The notes beneath the pieces were generated by a model. The model had not been told where the DNA came from and made no database searches. It saw only the letters and a list, made by a program, of their open reading frames with translations. Positions 27,581-37,378 of a DNA stretch of 64,000 nt are shown here, in pieces; the stretch's first letter is position 1; each line of letters begins with the position of its first letter. The stretch comes from Rhodococcus sp. WMMA185. Lineage in GTDB: Bacteria; Actinomycetota; Actinomycetes; Mycobacteriales; Mycobacteriaceae. The stretch lies in the NCBI RefSeq assembly GCF_001767395.1, contig NZ_CP017014.1, positions 1,178,001 through 1,242,000 of the forward strand, given 5' to 3'. A program made the translations under genes and the position numbers.

Positions 27581-29863
27581 TCAGGATCCGCTACCCGTTC
27601 GAGTCCGCATCATCGCCACCTGGTGCTCACGAACGTCTTCCCCGCGCGCCGGCGCTGCGACCCAGCGACCGTCGGGTTGGAGCACCCAGCAACGCGTGGT
27701 CGGATCCAGTGCCGAGTCCAGGATTCCGCCTATCTGGTTGGTGAGTCGAGGATCCTTGACCTGTGCCATGACCTCCACACGGCGGTCGAGATTGCGGTGC
27801 ATCATGTCGGCGCTGCCGATCCAGTATTCGTCGGCACCGAGGAAGTGGAACACACGCGAATGTTCGAGGAATCGTCCGAGAATCGATCGCACCGAGATGT
27901 TCTCGCTCAGGCCCGGAACACCCGGCTTCAGCGCGCAGATCCCGCGGACGACGATTTCGATGGAGACACCGGCCATGGAGGCGCGATAGAGGGCGTCGAT
28001 AACCTGCTCGTCGACCAAGGCATTGGCCTTCAAGCGGATTCCGGAAGACTCCCCTCGCAGGTGATGCCCAATTTCCGCGTCGATGCGCTGGATTATTCCC
28101 CTGCGTATCCCGTTTGGGGCCACGAGAAGGTTGCGGTAGTGCGTCTTCCGTGAGTATCCGGTGAGTGAATTGAACAAATCAGTGAGATCGGCCCCGATCT
28201 CGGGGGCCGCTGTGAGCAGACCGACATCTTCATACAGTCGAGCCGTTTTCGGGTTGTAGTTGCCCGTTCCGATGTGGCAGTAACGTCGGATCGTGGACCC
28301 CTCTCGTCGGACGACGAGGCAGGTCTTGCAGTGAGTCTTGAGACCTACGAGTCCGTAAACCACGTGTACGCCCGCATGTTCGAGTTTACGAGCCCATTTG
28401 ATGTTGGCTTGCTCGTCGAACCTGGCTTTGATCTCGACCAGGGCTACGACCTGCTTGCCTGCCTCGGCAGCATCGATGAGCGCGTTGACGATGGGTGAGT
28501 CGCCCGAAGTCCGGTAGAGGGTCTGCTTTATCGCGAGAACCTGGGGGTCGGCAGCGGCTTGTTCTATGAAGCGTTGAACGCTCGTCGAAAACGAGTCGTA
28601 GGGGTGGTGGACGAGTATGTCACCGTCGCGGAGAGTCGAGAAGACGCTCTTGGGTGTTTCTCGCTCGCCGAAGGCGGGATGTGTGGCCGGAACGAACGGG
28701 GCGTCTTTGAGGGCCGGTCGGTCGACGGCGTACACCTGCCAGAGGCTGGACAGATCCAGAAGTCCCGGAACCTGGATGACGTCACGGGGATCGACATCCA
28801 TCTCACGCAGGAGAAGTTCGAGCATGTGGTCGGTCATGTCGTCGGCAACCTCGAGCCGCACCGGAGAACCGAATCGGCGGCGTGCGAGTTCGCGTTCCAA
28901 TGCCTGCAGGAGATCCTCGTCGCGGTCTTCCTCAACTTCGAAGTCGGCGTTGCGCGTGATACGAAATGCGTGGTGTTCCACGATTTCCATGCCGGGGAAC
29001 AGCACGTTGAGATGAGCAGAGATCAATTCTTCCAGCGGCAAGAACGCGTCGATGGAGTGCGGCGTTTCGTCGCGGCGGACGCGGACGAACCGTCCGACGT
29101 TGTCCGGAACCTTTACTCGCGCGAAGTGTTCTCCGCCGGTGGCCGCATCTTTGACGGTCACCGCGAGATTGAGGCTGAGGCCGCTGATATACGGGAACGG
29201 ATGCGCGTGGTCGACAGCGAGGGGGGTGAGGACCGGAAAGATCTGCTCCTGGAAGTGAACCGACAATCGCGCGCGGTCGTCGTCGGTGAGATCGGACCAT
29301 CCGATGATGGAGATGCCCTCGGCGGCAAGAGCAGGACGCACCGCGTCTAGGAACACGCGAGCGTGCTTGTCCGAGATCTCCTGGGTGCGAGTGGCGATGA
29401 GAGCGAGTTGTTCGCGAGGCGAGAGACCGTCGGCAGAACGTACAGACAGCCCGGTCTCGTCGCGGCGCTTGAGGCCCGCGACCCGGACCATGAAGAACTC
29501 GTCGAGATTGGAGGCGAAGATCGCGAGGAACTTGGCCCTCTCGAGCAGCGGAAGCGACGGATCCTCGGCCAGCGCGAGGACACGTGAATTGAAGTCCAGC
29601 CAACTGAGTTCGCGGTTGAGGTAGCGGTCGTCGGAGAGGCCATCGGTCAGTGCCTTCGCGAAGGCACTCGTCGCCGCGGGCGGTGCCATCGGAATGGTCG
29701 TCTGACTCGGCGCTACGTTGGCTTCGGTCATTCCGATCCCACCGTCGTGCGTTCCGTTCCCGCTTTTGACGTTGGTCTGTTGATCGAGTGCTTCACCATG
29801 GCTCACCACACGATCATCCCTCGAGGATTCCGCCGCCGACAATCGATGGGAAGAATTTCGCAT
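27581..29863 (-). CDS. ppk1: Polyphosphate kinase 1
   Basis: From ATG 29863 the protein has 760 residues; ATG 29731 (at [10 protein letters not shown]) is a shorter alternative. It reversibly makes polyphosphate from ATP at the membrane. The core begins at [14 protein letters not shown]. The autophosphorylated His lies in [12 protein letters not shown] and a second conserved His in [22 protein letters not shown] completes the PLD-like active site. The frame is open another 49 codons upstream, but that part overlaps cofC and is non-homologous. Only 11 bases separate it from cofC, so cofC-ppk1-mutT1 is probably one operon. Confidence 0.96.
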   Translation of the reverse strand: MRNSSHRLSAAESSRDDRVVSHGEALDQQTNVKSGNGTHDGGIGMTEANVAPSQTTIPMAPPAATSAFAKALTDGLSDDRYLNRELSWLDFNSRVLALAEDPSLPLLERAKFLAIFASNLDEFFMVRVAGLKRRDETGLSVRSADGLSPREQLALIATRTQEISDKHARVFLDAVRPALAAEGISIIGWSDLTDDDRARLSVHFQEQIFPVLTPLAVDHAHPFPYISGLSLNLAVTVKDAATGGEHFARVKVPDNVGRFVRVRRDETPHSIDAFLPLEELISAHLNVLFPGMEIVEHHAFRITRNADFEVEEDRDEDLLQALERELARRRFGSPVRLEVADDMTDHMLELLLREMDVDPRDVIQVPGLLDLSSLWQVYAVDRPALKDAPFVPATHPAFGERETPKSVFSTLRDGDILVHHPYDSFSTSVQRFIEQAAADPQVLAIKQTLYRTSGDSPIVNALIDAAEAGKQVVALVEIKARFDEQANIKWARKLEHAGVHVVYGLVGLKTHCKTCLVVRREGSTIRRYCHIGTGNYNPKTARLYEDVGLLTAAPEIGADLTDLFNSLTGYSRKTHYRNLLVAPNGIRRGIIQRIDAEIGHHLRGESSGIRLKANALVDEQVIDALYRASMAGVSIEIVVRGICALKPGVPGLSENISVRSILGRFLEHSRVFHFLGADEYWIGSADMMHRNLDRRVEVMAQVKDPRLTNQIGGILDSALDPTTRCWVLQPDGRWVAAPARGEDVREHQVAMMRTRTGSGS

Positions 29864-29874
29864 AACCGGATCGC

Positions 29875-30597
29875 CTAGCCGTTTCTGCAGTGCGAGTGTG
29901 TAGTGGGTGCGAGGGCCTCGAGCGCTGCTCGCGTGGCTGGTCCGACACCGAGAGCGCGCGCCGCGTCGAGGTCTTCGGCTGTATCGACGTCCGTTCGAAG
30001 CCCGGGCCAATGGCCTTCGAGGGGGCGTGCCCCCGAGTCGAGGTGCCGCCTGGCCGAACCGGGTCCGAATCGCGGATCGAGCGGAATCGACGGGTCGCAG
30101 GAGAACAACGCCGCAGTTCCGGTTCCGTGATGATCAATGACGACGGATCTGCCACCGAATCGCGCGGCGGCGAGCGCCTCGCCGAACTCACCCTCGCGCA
30201 AAGAGGGGAGGTCGGCTTGCAAAGCGACGACGTCCACCAACCTTTCCGACCGACGGATGTGCTCTGCTGCCGCCGCCAGCGCCGCGTTGAGGCTGTGTTC
30301 GGCCTCGGCGACCTCCGGCCGGTAACTCGTGAGCTCATGCACCGGGTCGGCGTAGACGCCCGCACCAATGCTGCGTGCAAGGCGGGCCACCGCGAGGTCC
30401 GGGGTGACCACCGTGACTCCGGCGACTGAATCGACATCGCTCACCACGGCCAGGGTGTCGTGCAGCATCGATAGCACGAGATCGCTCCGGTCGGAGGCAT
30501 CGAAGACTCCGGACAGGCGTGTCTTGGCCGCGTGAAGCTTCTTCACGGCGACCAGTACATGCGCGCGCTGTGCTGCGGAACGGGTCGCAGTGCTCAT
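29875..30597 (-). CDS. cofC: Phosphoenolpyruvate/2-phospho-L-lactate guanylyltransferase (F420 synthesis)
   Basis: The 240-residue nucleotidyltransferase (called FbiD in mycobacteria) activates phosphoenolpyruvate, or 2-phospholactate in archaea, with GTP for coenzyme F420 assembly. [15 protein letters not shown] is the N-terminal nucleotide-binding segment, [11 protein letters not shown] carries the metal-binding Asp, and [13 protein letters not shown] closes the domain. The ATG at 30597 is supported by a -10-like CAAAAT box six bases upstream. The longer frame reads through tandem repeats and is not convincing. The gene sits ahead of ppk1 as in M. tuberculosis (Rv2983). Confidence 0.92.
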   Translation of the reverse strand: MSTATRSAAQRAHVLVAVKKLHAAKTRLSGVFDASDRSDLVLSMLHDTLAVVSDVDSVAGVTVVTPDLAVARLARSIGAGVYADPVHELTSYRPEVAEAEHSLNAALAAAAEHIRRSERLVDVVALQADLPSLREGEFGEALAAARFGGRSVVIDHHGTGTAALFSCDPSIPLDPRFGPGSARRHLDSGARPLEGHWPGLRTDVDTAEDLDAARALGVGPATRAALEALAPTTHSHCRNG

Positions 30598-30603
30598 GAG
30601 AAC

Positions 30604-30609
30604 ATTTTG
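30604..30609 (-). promoter_or_regulatory. -10-like box CAAAAT of a probable leaderless cofC promoter
   Basis: On the minus strand CAAAAT stands six bases before the cofC ATG without a Shine-Dalgarno. The 25-base tandem repeats lie just upstream of it, where activators or repressors could bind. Confidence 0.4.
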
Positions 30610-30625
30610 CCAGTCCGCTCGCCAG

Positions 30626-30697
30626 ACCGCGGCGGTGCCGTGAGCGCCCCACCGCGGCGGTGCCGTGAGCGCCCCACCGCGGCGGTACCGTGCGCGC
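30626..30697. repeat. 25-bp tandem repeat, nearly three copies, in the cofC/gpsA divergent gap
   Basis: ACCGCGGCGGTGCCGTGAGC plus GCCCC is repeated exactly at 30626-30650 and 30651-30675, with a third diverged and truncated copy to 30697. Each unit carries the palindrome CCGCGG. The array lies between two divergent genes and so may act in regulation, or it may be a neutral minisatellite. Confidence 0.85.
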
Positions 30698-30795
30698 GAA
30701 TCGAGGGCGGACTGATTTAGTCGCCGCACAGCGCTTCGCGGCGTTGTCGACAATACTGTGGGGCGAGTATCGGGTGATGAACATGAGGGGGCTGT

Positions 30796-31794
30796 GTGAG
30801 TAAGGCCGCGGTATTGGGAGCCGGTTCATGGGGAACGGCATTTGCCAAGGTTCTGGCGGATGCCGGGACAGATGTCACCGTGTGGTCGCGACGCGCTGAG
30901 GTTGCCGAGTCCATCGTCTCGCGGCACGAGAACCTCGACTACCTTCCCGGCGTGACTCTGCCTCCGTCATTGACGGCGACCGACGATGCCCAGGTTGCTC
31001 TCGACGGCGCCGACTTCGTCGTCCTCGCGGTGCCGTCACAGTCGTTGCGCGGGAACTTGCAGTTGTGGAGCCCGGCGATCCCCGAGGATGCGACCATGCT
31101 CAGCCTCGCGAAAGGCATCGAGACCGGCACCCTGATGCGGATGAGCCAGGTCATCGGTCAGGTCACCGGTGCAGACCCGGGCCGGATAGCCGTCCTGTCC
31201 GGGCCCAATCTCGCCCGGGAGATCGCGCTTGGTCAGCCCGCGGCGACGGTCATTGCGTGCACCGATTCGATGCGGGCACTCGAACTGCAGAAGGCTTCGG
31301 CTACCGGGTACTTCCGCCCGTACACCAATTCGGACGTCGTCGGCTGTGAGATCGGCGGTGCCTGCAAGAACGTCATCGCACTCGCGTGCGGTATGGCGTC
31401 GGGAACGGGGTTGGGTGAGAACACGATTGCAACGATCATCACCCGCGGACTCGCCGAGATCACGCGTTTGGGGGTGGCGTTGGGTGCCAACCCGGCCACT
31501 CTCGCTGGTCTTGCCGGAGTGGGTGATCTGGTAGCCACGTGCACGTCGCCCCTGTCGCGAAATCGATCGTTCGGTGAATGTCTGGCCCAGGGTGGATCGA
31601 TCGAGAGCGCTCAAGCAGCCGCCAACGGCCAGGTTGCCGAGGGTGTCAAGTCCTGTTCGTCGGTCCGCGCTCTTGCAGCCAGCTACGATGTCGAAATGCC
31701 GCTGACCGACGCCGTGCACCGCGTGTGCCACGAAGGACTGGCCGTGCAGGACGCGATCGGTCAGTTGCTGGGCCGCCGCACGAAGCCGGAGTGA
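30796..31794 (+). CDS. gpsA: NAD(P)-dependent glycerol-3-phosphate dehydrogenase
   Basis: The 332-residue enzyme reduces dihydroxyacetone phosphate to sn-glycerol 3-phosphate for phospholipid synthesis. The N-terminal Rossmann motif is [27 protein letters not shown] follows, and [16 protein letters not shown] carries the catalytic Lys. The start is the GTG at 30796 with GAGGGG upstream. The gene after it begins four bases past the stop. The order gpsA then ddl resembles Rv2982c-Rv2981c, here with one inserted gene. Confidence 0.96.
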   Translation: MSKAAVLGAGSWGTAFAKVLADAGTDVTVWSRRAEVAESIVSRHENLDYLPGVTLPPSLTATDDAQVALDGADFVVLAVPSQSLRGNLQLWSPAIPEDATMLSLAKGIETGTLMRMSQVIGQVTGADPGRIAVLSGPNLAREIALGQPAATVIACTDSMRALELQKASATGYFRPYTNSDVVGCEIGGACKNVIALACGMASGTGLGENTIATIITRGLAEITRLGVALGANPATLAGLAGVGDLVATCTSPLSRNRSFGECLAQGGSIESAQAAANGQVAEGVKSCSSVRALAASYDVEMPLTDAVHRVCHEGLAVQDAIGQLLGRRTKPE

Positions 31795-31798
31795 GATC

Positions 31799-32923
31799 GT
31801 GGCTGGTGATTCGACTCGCTGTGTAACCGCGGTTGCGCCAGAAAAGGTTCCCGGTTCACCGATGCAGAGGGGCCCGGTATTCGCAGCGCCCTATCAGTTG
31901 AGTGCAGACGAGGGCACCGAGGCCGATACCTATGCGCGGGCCTCGAATCCAGGTTGGCGAGACCTCGAATCGGCGCTCGCGGTCCTCGAAGGAGCTGCCG
32001 GTGCGCTTGTGGTCGGCTCCGGGATGTCGGCCGTGACCGTTGCACTGCGCAGTTTGCTCACAGCCGGAGATACGGTGGTGGTACCAGCGGACGGCTACTA
32101 CCAGGTTCGGGCCTACGCGCGGGAACGTCTCGAGCCCATGGGCATCACCGTGCACGAGCTGAAAACCTCGGACATGGCAGATGAGGTAGCCGCAGGTCTG
32201 CTGGCCACGGCAACGGGAACGACCGTTGTCGTAGTCGAAACACCCGCCAACCCTTCACTCGACGTGGTGGACCTGCGTGCCGTGGCTGAGCTGTGCCGGA
32301 ACGCAGGCGCCGTTCTGGTCGTGGACAACACCACCGCCACACCCCTTGGCCAAAGACCGCTCGAACTTGGAGCGGATGTGGTAGTAGCAAGCGGCACAAA
32401 GGCTTTGAGTGGTCATAGTGATCTTCTCATGGGATACGTCGCGGCGGCGGATGCCGACCTGCTGACCGGGATGGGCCGGGAGAGGGCGTTGTCCGGGACG
32501 GTCCTCGGTCCGTTCGAGACTTGGCTCGCGCATCGGAGCCTCGGTACGGCGGGCCTGAGGTTCGAGCGCCAGTGCGTCAATGCAATGGCTCTGGCGACTC
32601 TGCTGGAATCGCACCCGGCCGCGCTCGATGTCCGGTATCCGGGCCTGCCCGGCGATCCTTCGCACGGTGTAGCCAGTGCCCAGATGCACAGGTTCGGTGG
32701 ACTGGTGAGCTTGAAGTTCGACTCGGCAGATCGGTTCCATCGCTTCGTTGCGGGGAGTGAACTTCTCATGTCCGCGACGAGTTTCGGCGGCATCCACACC
32801 ACGGCCGACCGCCGGGCGCGGTGGGGTGACCCGGTGCCCGATGGGTTCACACGGATCTCGTGCGGAATCGAGGACACCGACGACTTGATCGCCGATGTCG
32901 AGCGGGCGCTGTCGGCGTTGTGA
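31799..32923 (+). CDS. PLP-dependent Cys/Met metabolism enzyme (cystathionine gamma-lyase/synthase type)
   Basis: The 374-residue protein belongs to the fold-I gamma-family. The PLP-binding Lys is in SGTKALSGHSD, the Asp contacting the cofactor ring is in VVDNTTATPLG, and YARASNPG near the N terminus contributes from the partner subunit. It should break or form C-S bonds at the gamma carbon of cystathionine, homoserine esters or methionine. I cannot separate lyase from synthase by eye. The GTG start is four bases after the gpsA stop, so it is cotranscribed. M. tuberculosis has no such gene between gpsA and ddl as I recall. Confidence 0.87.
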   Translation: MAGDSTRCVTAVAPEKVPGSPMQRGPVFAAPYQLSADEGTEADTYARASNPGWRDLESALAVLEGAAGALVVGSGMSAVTVALRSLLTAGDTVVVPADGYYQVRAYARERLEPMGITVHELKTSDMADEVAAGLLATATGTTVVVVETPANPSLDVVDLRAVAELCRNAGAVLVVDNTTATPLGQRPLELGADVVVASGTKALSGHSDLLMGYVAAADADLLTGMGRERALSGTVLGPFETWLAHRSLGTAGLRFERQCVNAMALATLLESHPAALDVRYPGLPGDPSHGVASAQMHRFGGLVSLKFDSADRFHRFVAGSELLMSATSFGGIHTTADRRARWGDPVPDGFTRISCGIEDTDDLIADVERALSAL

Positions 32924-33029
32924 CAGTCACCTTTGAGACGGGCCTCCCGGGCGGGACGAGGTGACCTGCGGTGTGCTCGGCGAACTGATCCGCGGCGAGG
33001 CGGATGCGGCGAGAGCATGACGGCGGCGG

Positions 33030-33035
33030 TACGGT
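33030..33035 (+). promoter_or_regulatory. -10 box TACGGT of a probable leaderless ddl promoter
   Basis: TACGGT ends seven bases before GTG 33043, with no ribosome site in between. This favours GTG 33043 over the upstream in-frame choice at 33004. Confidence 0.5.
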
Positions 33036-33042
33036 TTGTCTC

Positions 33043-34149
33043 GTGAGTAGACCACGCACCCGGGTAGCGGTAATTTTCGGTGGCCGTAGTAACGAACACT
33101 CAGTGTCATGTGTGTCGGCTGGAAGTGTCCTGGGGCACCTCGATCCGCGGCGGTACGACGTGGTGCCGATCGGTATCACACCCGATGGTTCGTGGACCCT
33201 CGGCCCCACCGATCTCGAGGCGCTGTCCATGCACGGTCGCGCGCTTCCCAGTGTCGAGCCCAAAGGGTCTGCACTGGCCCTTACTGCCGATCCGACGCGG
33301 TCCGGCGACCTCGTAGCCCTCGATGACGGAATGGCCGGCGAGATTCTGGCCTCGGTTGACGTCGTCTTTCCCGTATTGCACGGCGCCTACGGTGAGGACG
33401 GCACGATTCAGGGCCTGCTCGAACTCGCCGGCATTCCGTACGTCGGGCCCGGTGTACTCGCGAGCGCCGCGGGCATGGACAAGGAGTTCACCAAGAAGCT
33501 TCTCGCCGCCGAGGGCCTGCCCATTGGGTTCCAGGTGGTCCTGCGCCCGGGAACCGACACACTGACCGCCGATCAGAAGTCGCAGCTGCGCCTGCCTGTG
33601 TTCGTCAAGCCGGCCCGTGGTGGATCGTCGATCGGTATCACCCGAGTGGCTGATTGGGATCTTCTCTCCGAAGCCATCGCACACGCCCGACTGCACGATC
33701 CGAAGGTGATCGTCGAGTCGGGGATCGACGGGCGCGAAGTCGAGTGCGGAGTTCTCGAATACCCAGACGGCGAGGTGCGGGCAAGCGTTGTTGCCGAAAT
33801 CCGCATGCCGGAAGCGTCCGCCGATGACGAGGCGTTCTACGATTTCGACAGCAAGTACCTCGACGATGTGTGCGAGTTCGACGTCCCGGCGAAACTCGAG
33901 GATTCGGTCAGTGAGGAGATCCGTGACCTCGCGGTGCGCGCGTTCACCGCTCTCGACTGCCAGGGCCTCGCACGGGTCGACTTCTTCGTGACGGACGAGG
34001 GCCCGGTCATCAACGAGATCAATACGATGCCGGGGTTCACATCGATCTCGATGTACCCGCGCATGTGGGGCGAGGCGGGCGTCGACTACTCCACACTCCT
34101 GTCCACCCTGGTCGACACCGCCCTTGCCCGCGGCACAGGCCTTCGCTAG
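33043..34149 (+). CDS. ddl: D-alanine--D-alanine ligase
   Basis: The 368-residue ATP-grasp ligase makes D-Ala-D-Ala for peptidoglycan. [20 protein letters not shown] opens the N-terminal domain. [29 protein letters not shown] and [17 protein letters not shown] are the substrate, ATP and metal motifs. The start is GTG 33043, immediately after a TACGGT box. It converges with the DUF3515 gene after only 22 bases. D-cycloserine would be the classic inhibitor of this family. Confidence 0.96.
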   Translation: MSRPRTRVAVIFGGRSNEHSVSCVSAGSVLGHLDPRRYDVVPIGITPDGSWTLGPTDLEALSMHGRALPSVEPKGSALALTADPTRSGDLVALDDGMAGEILASVDVVFPVLHGAYGEDGTIQGLLELAGIPYVGPGVLASAAGMDKEFTKKLLAAEGLPIGFQVVLRPGTDTLTADQKSQLRLPVFVKPARGGSSIGITRVADWDLLSEAIAHARLHDPKVIVESGIDGREVECGVLEYPDGEVRASVVAEIRMPEASADDEAFYDFDSKYLDDVCEFDVPAKLEDSVSEEIRDLAVRAFTALDCQGLARVDFFVTDEGPVINEINTMPGFTSISMYPRMWGEAGVDYSTLLSTLVDTALARGTGLR

Positions 34150-34171
34150 GGGAACTCCGCCGGGTCGGCGA

Positions 34172-34768
34172 TCAGGGAATCACCACTGGTGCTGGATCGA
34201 GAGGTTGTTCGGGCAGCGTTTCGGCGACCACGTCGGAAATGTCCTGCAGCGGCGTGGGGCCGACCCCGTTGGGAACCGTAAGCGCCACGTACACGCCCCG
34301 ATCGACGGCGAACCAACTGCTCGCGTCGATTCCGGCGCTTTCGCCAGGTATCTCGAACCACTGGACTCCATTGATCACCTGCAGGGCCGATGCCTGGTCG
34401 AATTCGGCGGGACGGTCCAGACCGCACCGCAGGACCAGTGGTTCTCCTTCGGCGGGTTGCCAGGCTGCGGCGGCTTCGGGTGCGGGTTCGACGAGTTCGG
34501 CTCGGGTGTAGTCGCCTAGTTTGTCGGGCAGCGCCGCCATGAGGGCGTCGCATTCGGCGGATCTGGATGACGGTGCCGGTACCGGACCCAGCGCCACCGG
34601 TTGCAGGGCCGGACTTCGCCCGGCAATCACCGCGGCGGCGATAATACCGATCACCAATGCCACGGGAAGCGCTACGGCCGTCGCGATGAGTGCTGGATTC
34701 CTACGTTCGACTGGTGCCGTGTCGGACGTTTCGGCGGGCGTGTTCTGGTCTGGTTCGAGGTCGGGCAT
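34172..34768 (-). CDS. DUF3515-family membrane-anchored protein (Rv2980-like)
   Basis: The 198-residue protein has a short acidic cytoplasmic start, one helix at about residues 27-50 (LIATAVALPVALVIGIIAAA), and an extracytoplasmic domain. That domain contains two cysteines (SAECDALMAAL and LVLRCGLDRP) and the WFEIPGESAGIDASSWFAVDRG region typical of DUF3515. Function is unknown. It starts two bases after the stop of the small Lrp-type gene, so the two form an operon. The position beside ddl is conserved in mycobacteria. Confidence 0.85.
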   Translation of the reverse strand: MPDLEPDQNTPAETSDTAPVERRNPALIATAVALPVALVIGIIAAAVIAGRSPALQPVALGPVPAPSSRSAECDALMAALPDKLGDYTRAELVEPAPEAAAAWQPAEGEPLVLRCGLDRPAEFDQASALQVINGVQWFEIPGESAGIDASSWFAVDRGVYVALTVPNGVGPTPLQDISDVVAETLPEQPLDPAPVVIP

Positions 34769-34770
34769 GC

Positions 34771-35004
34771 TCAGTTCTTGTTCGCAGATTTCTCGGGGAT
34801 GTCACAGGTGAGGATTCGGGTGATCCCGGGGACGCGACGGATCTCCCGGACGACGGGATCAACCTCGTCGGCACAGACCCGGACGACGACGTCGTACGGT
34901 CCGACCACGTCTTCCGAGGTGAGAACTCCGGTGATCTTCTCGATCTCGGATGCGACAGTCGCAGCCCTACCGACCTCGGTTTGGATCAGGATGAACGCTT
35001 GCAC
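34771..35004 (-). CDS. Stand-alone Lrp/AsnC ligand-binding (RAM) domain protein
   Basis: This 77-residue protein consists only of an alpha/beta RAM domain: MQAFILIQTEVGRAATVASE, VVGPYDVVVRVCAD, and VPGITRILTCDI. It lacks the DNA-binding helix-turn-helix of full Lrp regulators. Such proteins form oligomers that bind amino acids and are thought to act through partners. The start is GTG 35004. It heads a two-gene leftward unit with the DUF3515 gene and is divergent from thiL. Confidence 0.87.
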   Translation of the reverse strand: MQAFILIQTEVGRAATVASEIEKITGVLTSEDVVGPYDVVVRVCADEVDPVVREIRRVPGITRILTCDIPEKSANKN

Positions 35005-35181
35005 CCTCGTTCCGGCCCTTTCCTGCTCCGCGCCGCCGCGATCTCGGTAGAGTCGCGGGTGCTCTGGCGCTGATCTCTTCGATCGCCGGAAAGTCCCGGC
35101 AACAGCTTGAAGGTACCGCAGTCGTCGATCGCGCGACCGGTCCCACGGTCACAGCGGGCACCCCGACACCACCGCCCCCAT

Positions 35182-35195
35182 GGAGGCACACCATC
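35182..35195 (+). promoter_or_regulatory. Shine-Dalgarno GGAGG placed for an ATC start of thiL
   Basis: GGAGG at 35182-35186 is followed by six bases and then ATC (35193) in the thiL frame. No ATG, GTG or TTG occurs in that frame between the upstream stop at 34992 and ATG 35259. The spacing is ideal, so this site decides the probable start. Confidence 0.5.
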
Positions 35196-36170
35196 ACACC
35201 GACGAATTTCCCGGACCCGAACGCCCCGGCCACAGTTGCCGACGTCGGCGAATTCGCGATGATCGAGCGAGCTGTGGCCGGTCGTGCGCAGCCGGAGTCC
35301 ACTCTGGTAGGCCCCGGCGATGACGCGGCTCTGGTTCGGGCCCCAGACGGTCGGGTCGTCGTATCGACCGACATGCTCGTGCAGGGCAGGCACTTTCGAC
35401 TCGACTGGTCGTCGCCCCGGGACGTGGGTCGCAAGGCGGTGGCACAGAACGCGGCCGACATTGCCGCGATGGGAGCGCAGCCCACGGCTTTCCTGGTATC
35501 GGCAGGCCTGCCACCGGACACGCCGGCCGAGGTGGCAGTCGAAATCTCGGCCGGCATCGGTGAGGCGGCCGAGGAGCTCGGGGCGGGCGTGGTCGGCGGG
35601 GATCTGGTGCAGGCCGGGCAAGTGGTGATTTCCGTCACCGCAATCGGGGATCTGGGTGGCGAAGCCCCGATTCGGCGTTCGGGGGCCCGGCCGGGAGACG
35701 TTGTCGCACTGGCAGGGTCGCTCGGCCGATCGGCCGCTGGTCTTGCCCTATTGCTTGCCGGTTCTTCGGATTTCCCGGAGCTCCTCGCGGCACACCGCGT
35801 CCCGACGCCCCCGTATGCGGCGGCTCGGGCGGCTGCCGCCGGAGGTGCCCGTTCCATGATCGACATCTCCGACGGACTCCTCTCCGATCTCGGTCACATC
35901 TGTGAAAGCTCGGGAGTCGGAATATCCCTCGCCCGAGCCGACCTCGCAGTCCCCGCTGATGTAGAGGCGGCGGCAGCCGCGATCGGCGTCGACCACTGGG
36001 GCTGGGTTCTGACAGGTGGGGAGGATCATGGTTTCGCAGCGACCTTCCCTGCCGGAGCTGCGCTGCCGGAGGGCTGGACGGAGATCGGAACGGTGACTGA
36101 CGGATCGGGCGTCAAGGTCGACGGTGAGACCTGGCCGGGGGCTGGAGGCTGGCAGAGTTTTTCGGTATAG
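35193..36170 (+). CDS. thiL: Thiamine-monophosphate kinase
   Basis: The enzyme phosphorylates thiamine monophosphate to the active diphosphate. [42 protein letters not shown] and [11 protein letters not shown] are the PurM-fold ATP and substrate motifs. The first ATG of the frame is 35259, but the conserved N-terminal VADVGEFA segment lies before it, so translation must start earlier. An ATC at 35193 with GGAGG six bases upstream gives 325 residues, close to the M. tuberculosis length. The ATC start is an inference; ATG 35259 (303 residues) is the conservative choice. A gamma-carbonic anhydrase gene follows after nine bases. Confidence 0.93.
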   Translation: MTPTNFPDPNAPATVADVGEFAMIERAVAGRAQPESTLVGPGDDAALVRAPDGRVVVSTDMLVQGRHFRLDWSSPRDVGRKAVAQNAADIAAMGAQPTAFLVSAGLPPDTPAEVAVEISAGIGEAAEELGAGVVGGDLVQAGQVVISVTAIGDLGGEAPIRRSGARPGDVVALAGSLGRSAAGLALLLAGSSDFPELLAAHRVPTPPYAAARAAAAGGARSMIDISDGLLSDLGHICESSGVGISLARADLAVPADVEAAAAAIGVDHWGWVLTGGEDHGFAATFPAGAALPEGWTEIGTVTDGSGVKVDGETWPGAGGWQSFSV

Positions 36171-36173
36171 GTT
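36168..36173 (+). promoter_or_regulatory. -10 box TAGGTT overlapping the thiL stop codon
   Basis: TAGGTT begins with the thiL TAG and ends six bases before the ATG at 36180. The downstream gene may thus have a leaderless promoter inside the end of thiL. Confidence 0.4.
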
Positions 36174-36179
36174 GCACGC

Positions 36180-36701
36180 ATGGCCATCTATGCGCTCGGG
36201 GACCGCGAACCCGACATTCACCCGGACGCCTACGTCCATCCCGACGCGGTGGTGATCGGCGGTGTTGCGCTGGGCGCGGGCGCCTCGGTGTGGCCCCAGG
36301 CCGTGCTCCGCGCCGACTACGGCACGATCACGATCGGGGCCGGGACGAACATCCAGGACGGTGCCGTGATCCATTGCACGCCGATCGATCCGACGGTGAT
36401 CGGCTCTGGTTGCGTGGTGGGGCACGCTGCGCACGTCGAGGGCTCCACGATCGGCGATCACTGCCTGATCGCTTCCGGTTCGGTTGTGCTCAACGGTTCG
36501 ACCGTCGGCGCAGGCTCCGTGGTGGGAGCAGGCGCTGTCGTTCCGTTCAACTTCCAGGTGCCTGCACGCAGAATGGCACTGGGCATTCCCGCCAAGATCC
36601 GGGAGAACTACGAGGTCCCGGAGGGACATATCGAGATGAATGTGAAAATGTATGCGGCGAATGCGGTCTATTACCGCGAGGCTCTGCGCAGGCTCGACTG
36701 A
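36180..36701 (+). CDS. Gamma-carbonic anhydrase-family protein (left-handed beta-helix)
   Basis: The 173-residue protein is built of hexapeptide repeats ([23 protein letters not shown], then [14 protein letters not shown]). It has the His ligands of the gamma class ([14 protein letters not shown]) and ends in a C-terminal helix. It probably forms a trimer that binds a metal and may hydrate CO2 or act on an acyl substrate; many members have no measured activity. Its stop overlaps the ung start codon by one base, so the two are coupled. Confidence 0.88.
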   Translation: MAIYALGDREPDIHPDAYVHPDAVVIGGVALGAGASVWPQAVLRADYGTITIGAGTNIQDGAVIHCTPIDPTVIGSGCVVGHAAHVEGSTIGDHCLIASGSVVLNGSTVGAGSVVGAGAVVPFNFQVPARRMALGIPAKIRENYEVPEGHIEMNVKMYAANAVYYREALRRLD

Positions 36702-37375
36702 TGAAGGCGCCGTTGCAGGACCTGGTCGAAGCAGGGTGGGCTGACGCACTCGCGCCGGTTTCCGGGCGCATCACGGAGATGGGCGATTTCTTGCGCGCGG
36801 AAATCGCGGACGGGCGTGGTTATCTGCCTGCCGGAGAGAATATCCTGCGGGCCTTCGCTCAACCGTTCTCCGAGGTCAAGATCCTGATCGTGGGACAGGA
36901 CCCGTACCCGACGCCAGGGCACGCCGTAGGCCTCAGTTTCTCGGTGGCCCCAGAGGTGCGTCCGGTACCTCGCAGTCTGGCCAATATCTTCACCGAGTAC
37001 AGCATGGACCTCGGCTACGAGACGCCGTTGAGCGGAGACCTCACTGCGTGGTCACGTCAGGGGGTGCTGCTGTTGAACAGGGTCCTCACGGTGCAGCCGG
37101 GACTCCCGGCTTCGCATAGGAAGAAGGGCTGGGAGGCAGTGACCGAGCAGGCGATCAGCGCGCTCGTGGCGCGCCCAGAACCCCTCGTCGCAATCCTGTG
37201 GGGCAGGGACGCATCCACGCTGAAGCCAATGCTCGGCGATGTCCCCACCATCGAGTCGGCGCATCCGTCGCCGCTGTCCGCCGGACGGGGATTCTTCGGT
37301 TCTCGGCCGTTCAGCCGGGCGAACGAACTACTCGGCAGCCTGGGCGCAGAACCTGTGGACTGGCGCTTGCCGTAG
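36701..37375 (+). CDS. ung: Uracil-DNA glycosylase, family 1
   Basis: The 224-residue enzyme removes uracil from [20 protein letters not shown] carries the catalytic Asp at about residue 67, and [18 protein letters not shown] is the leucine-loop motif with the catalytic His. [10 protein letters not shown] fits the family core. The ATG overlaps the preceding stop (TGATG). It converges with the enoyl-CoA hydratase gene, with only three bases between the two stop codons. The order thiL then ung is conserved in mycobacteria. Confidence 0.97.
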   Translation: MKAPLQDLVEAGWADALAPVSGRITEMGDFLRAEIADGRGYLPAGENILRAFAQPFSEVKILIVGQDPYPTPGHAVGLSFSVAPEVRPVPRSLANIFTEYSMDLGYETPLSGDLTAWSRQGVLLLNRVLTVQPGLPASHRKKGWEAVTEQAISALVARPEPLVAILWGRDASTLKPMLGDVPTIESAHPSPLSAGRGFFGSRPFSRANELLGSLGAEPVDWRLP

Positions 37376-37378
37376 CTC

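Noticed and set aside
29864..30010. 49 extra N-terminal codons for ppk1
   Set aside because: They overlap cofC on the same strand, are Arg/Ser-rich and do not resemble Ppk1. The ATG at 29863 is preferred.
30598..30753. 52 extra N-terminal codons for cofC
   Set aside because: They are a translation of the 25-base tandem repeats, and the conserved protein begins at ATG 30597.
35059..35073. A five-codon frame GTG...TGA after a TAGAGT box upstream of thiL
   Set aside because: It could be a leaderless mini-ORF that overlaps a CTG in the thiL frame, but the ATC with GGAGG explains the N terminus better and such a short frame can arise by chance.
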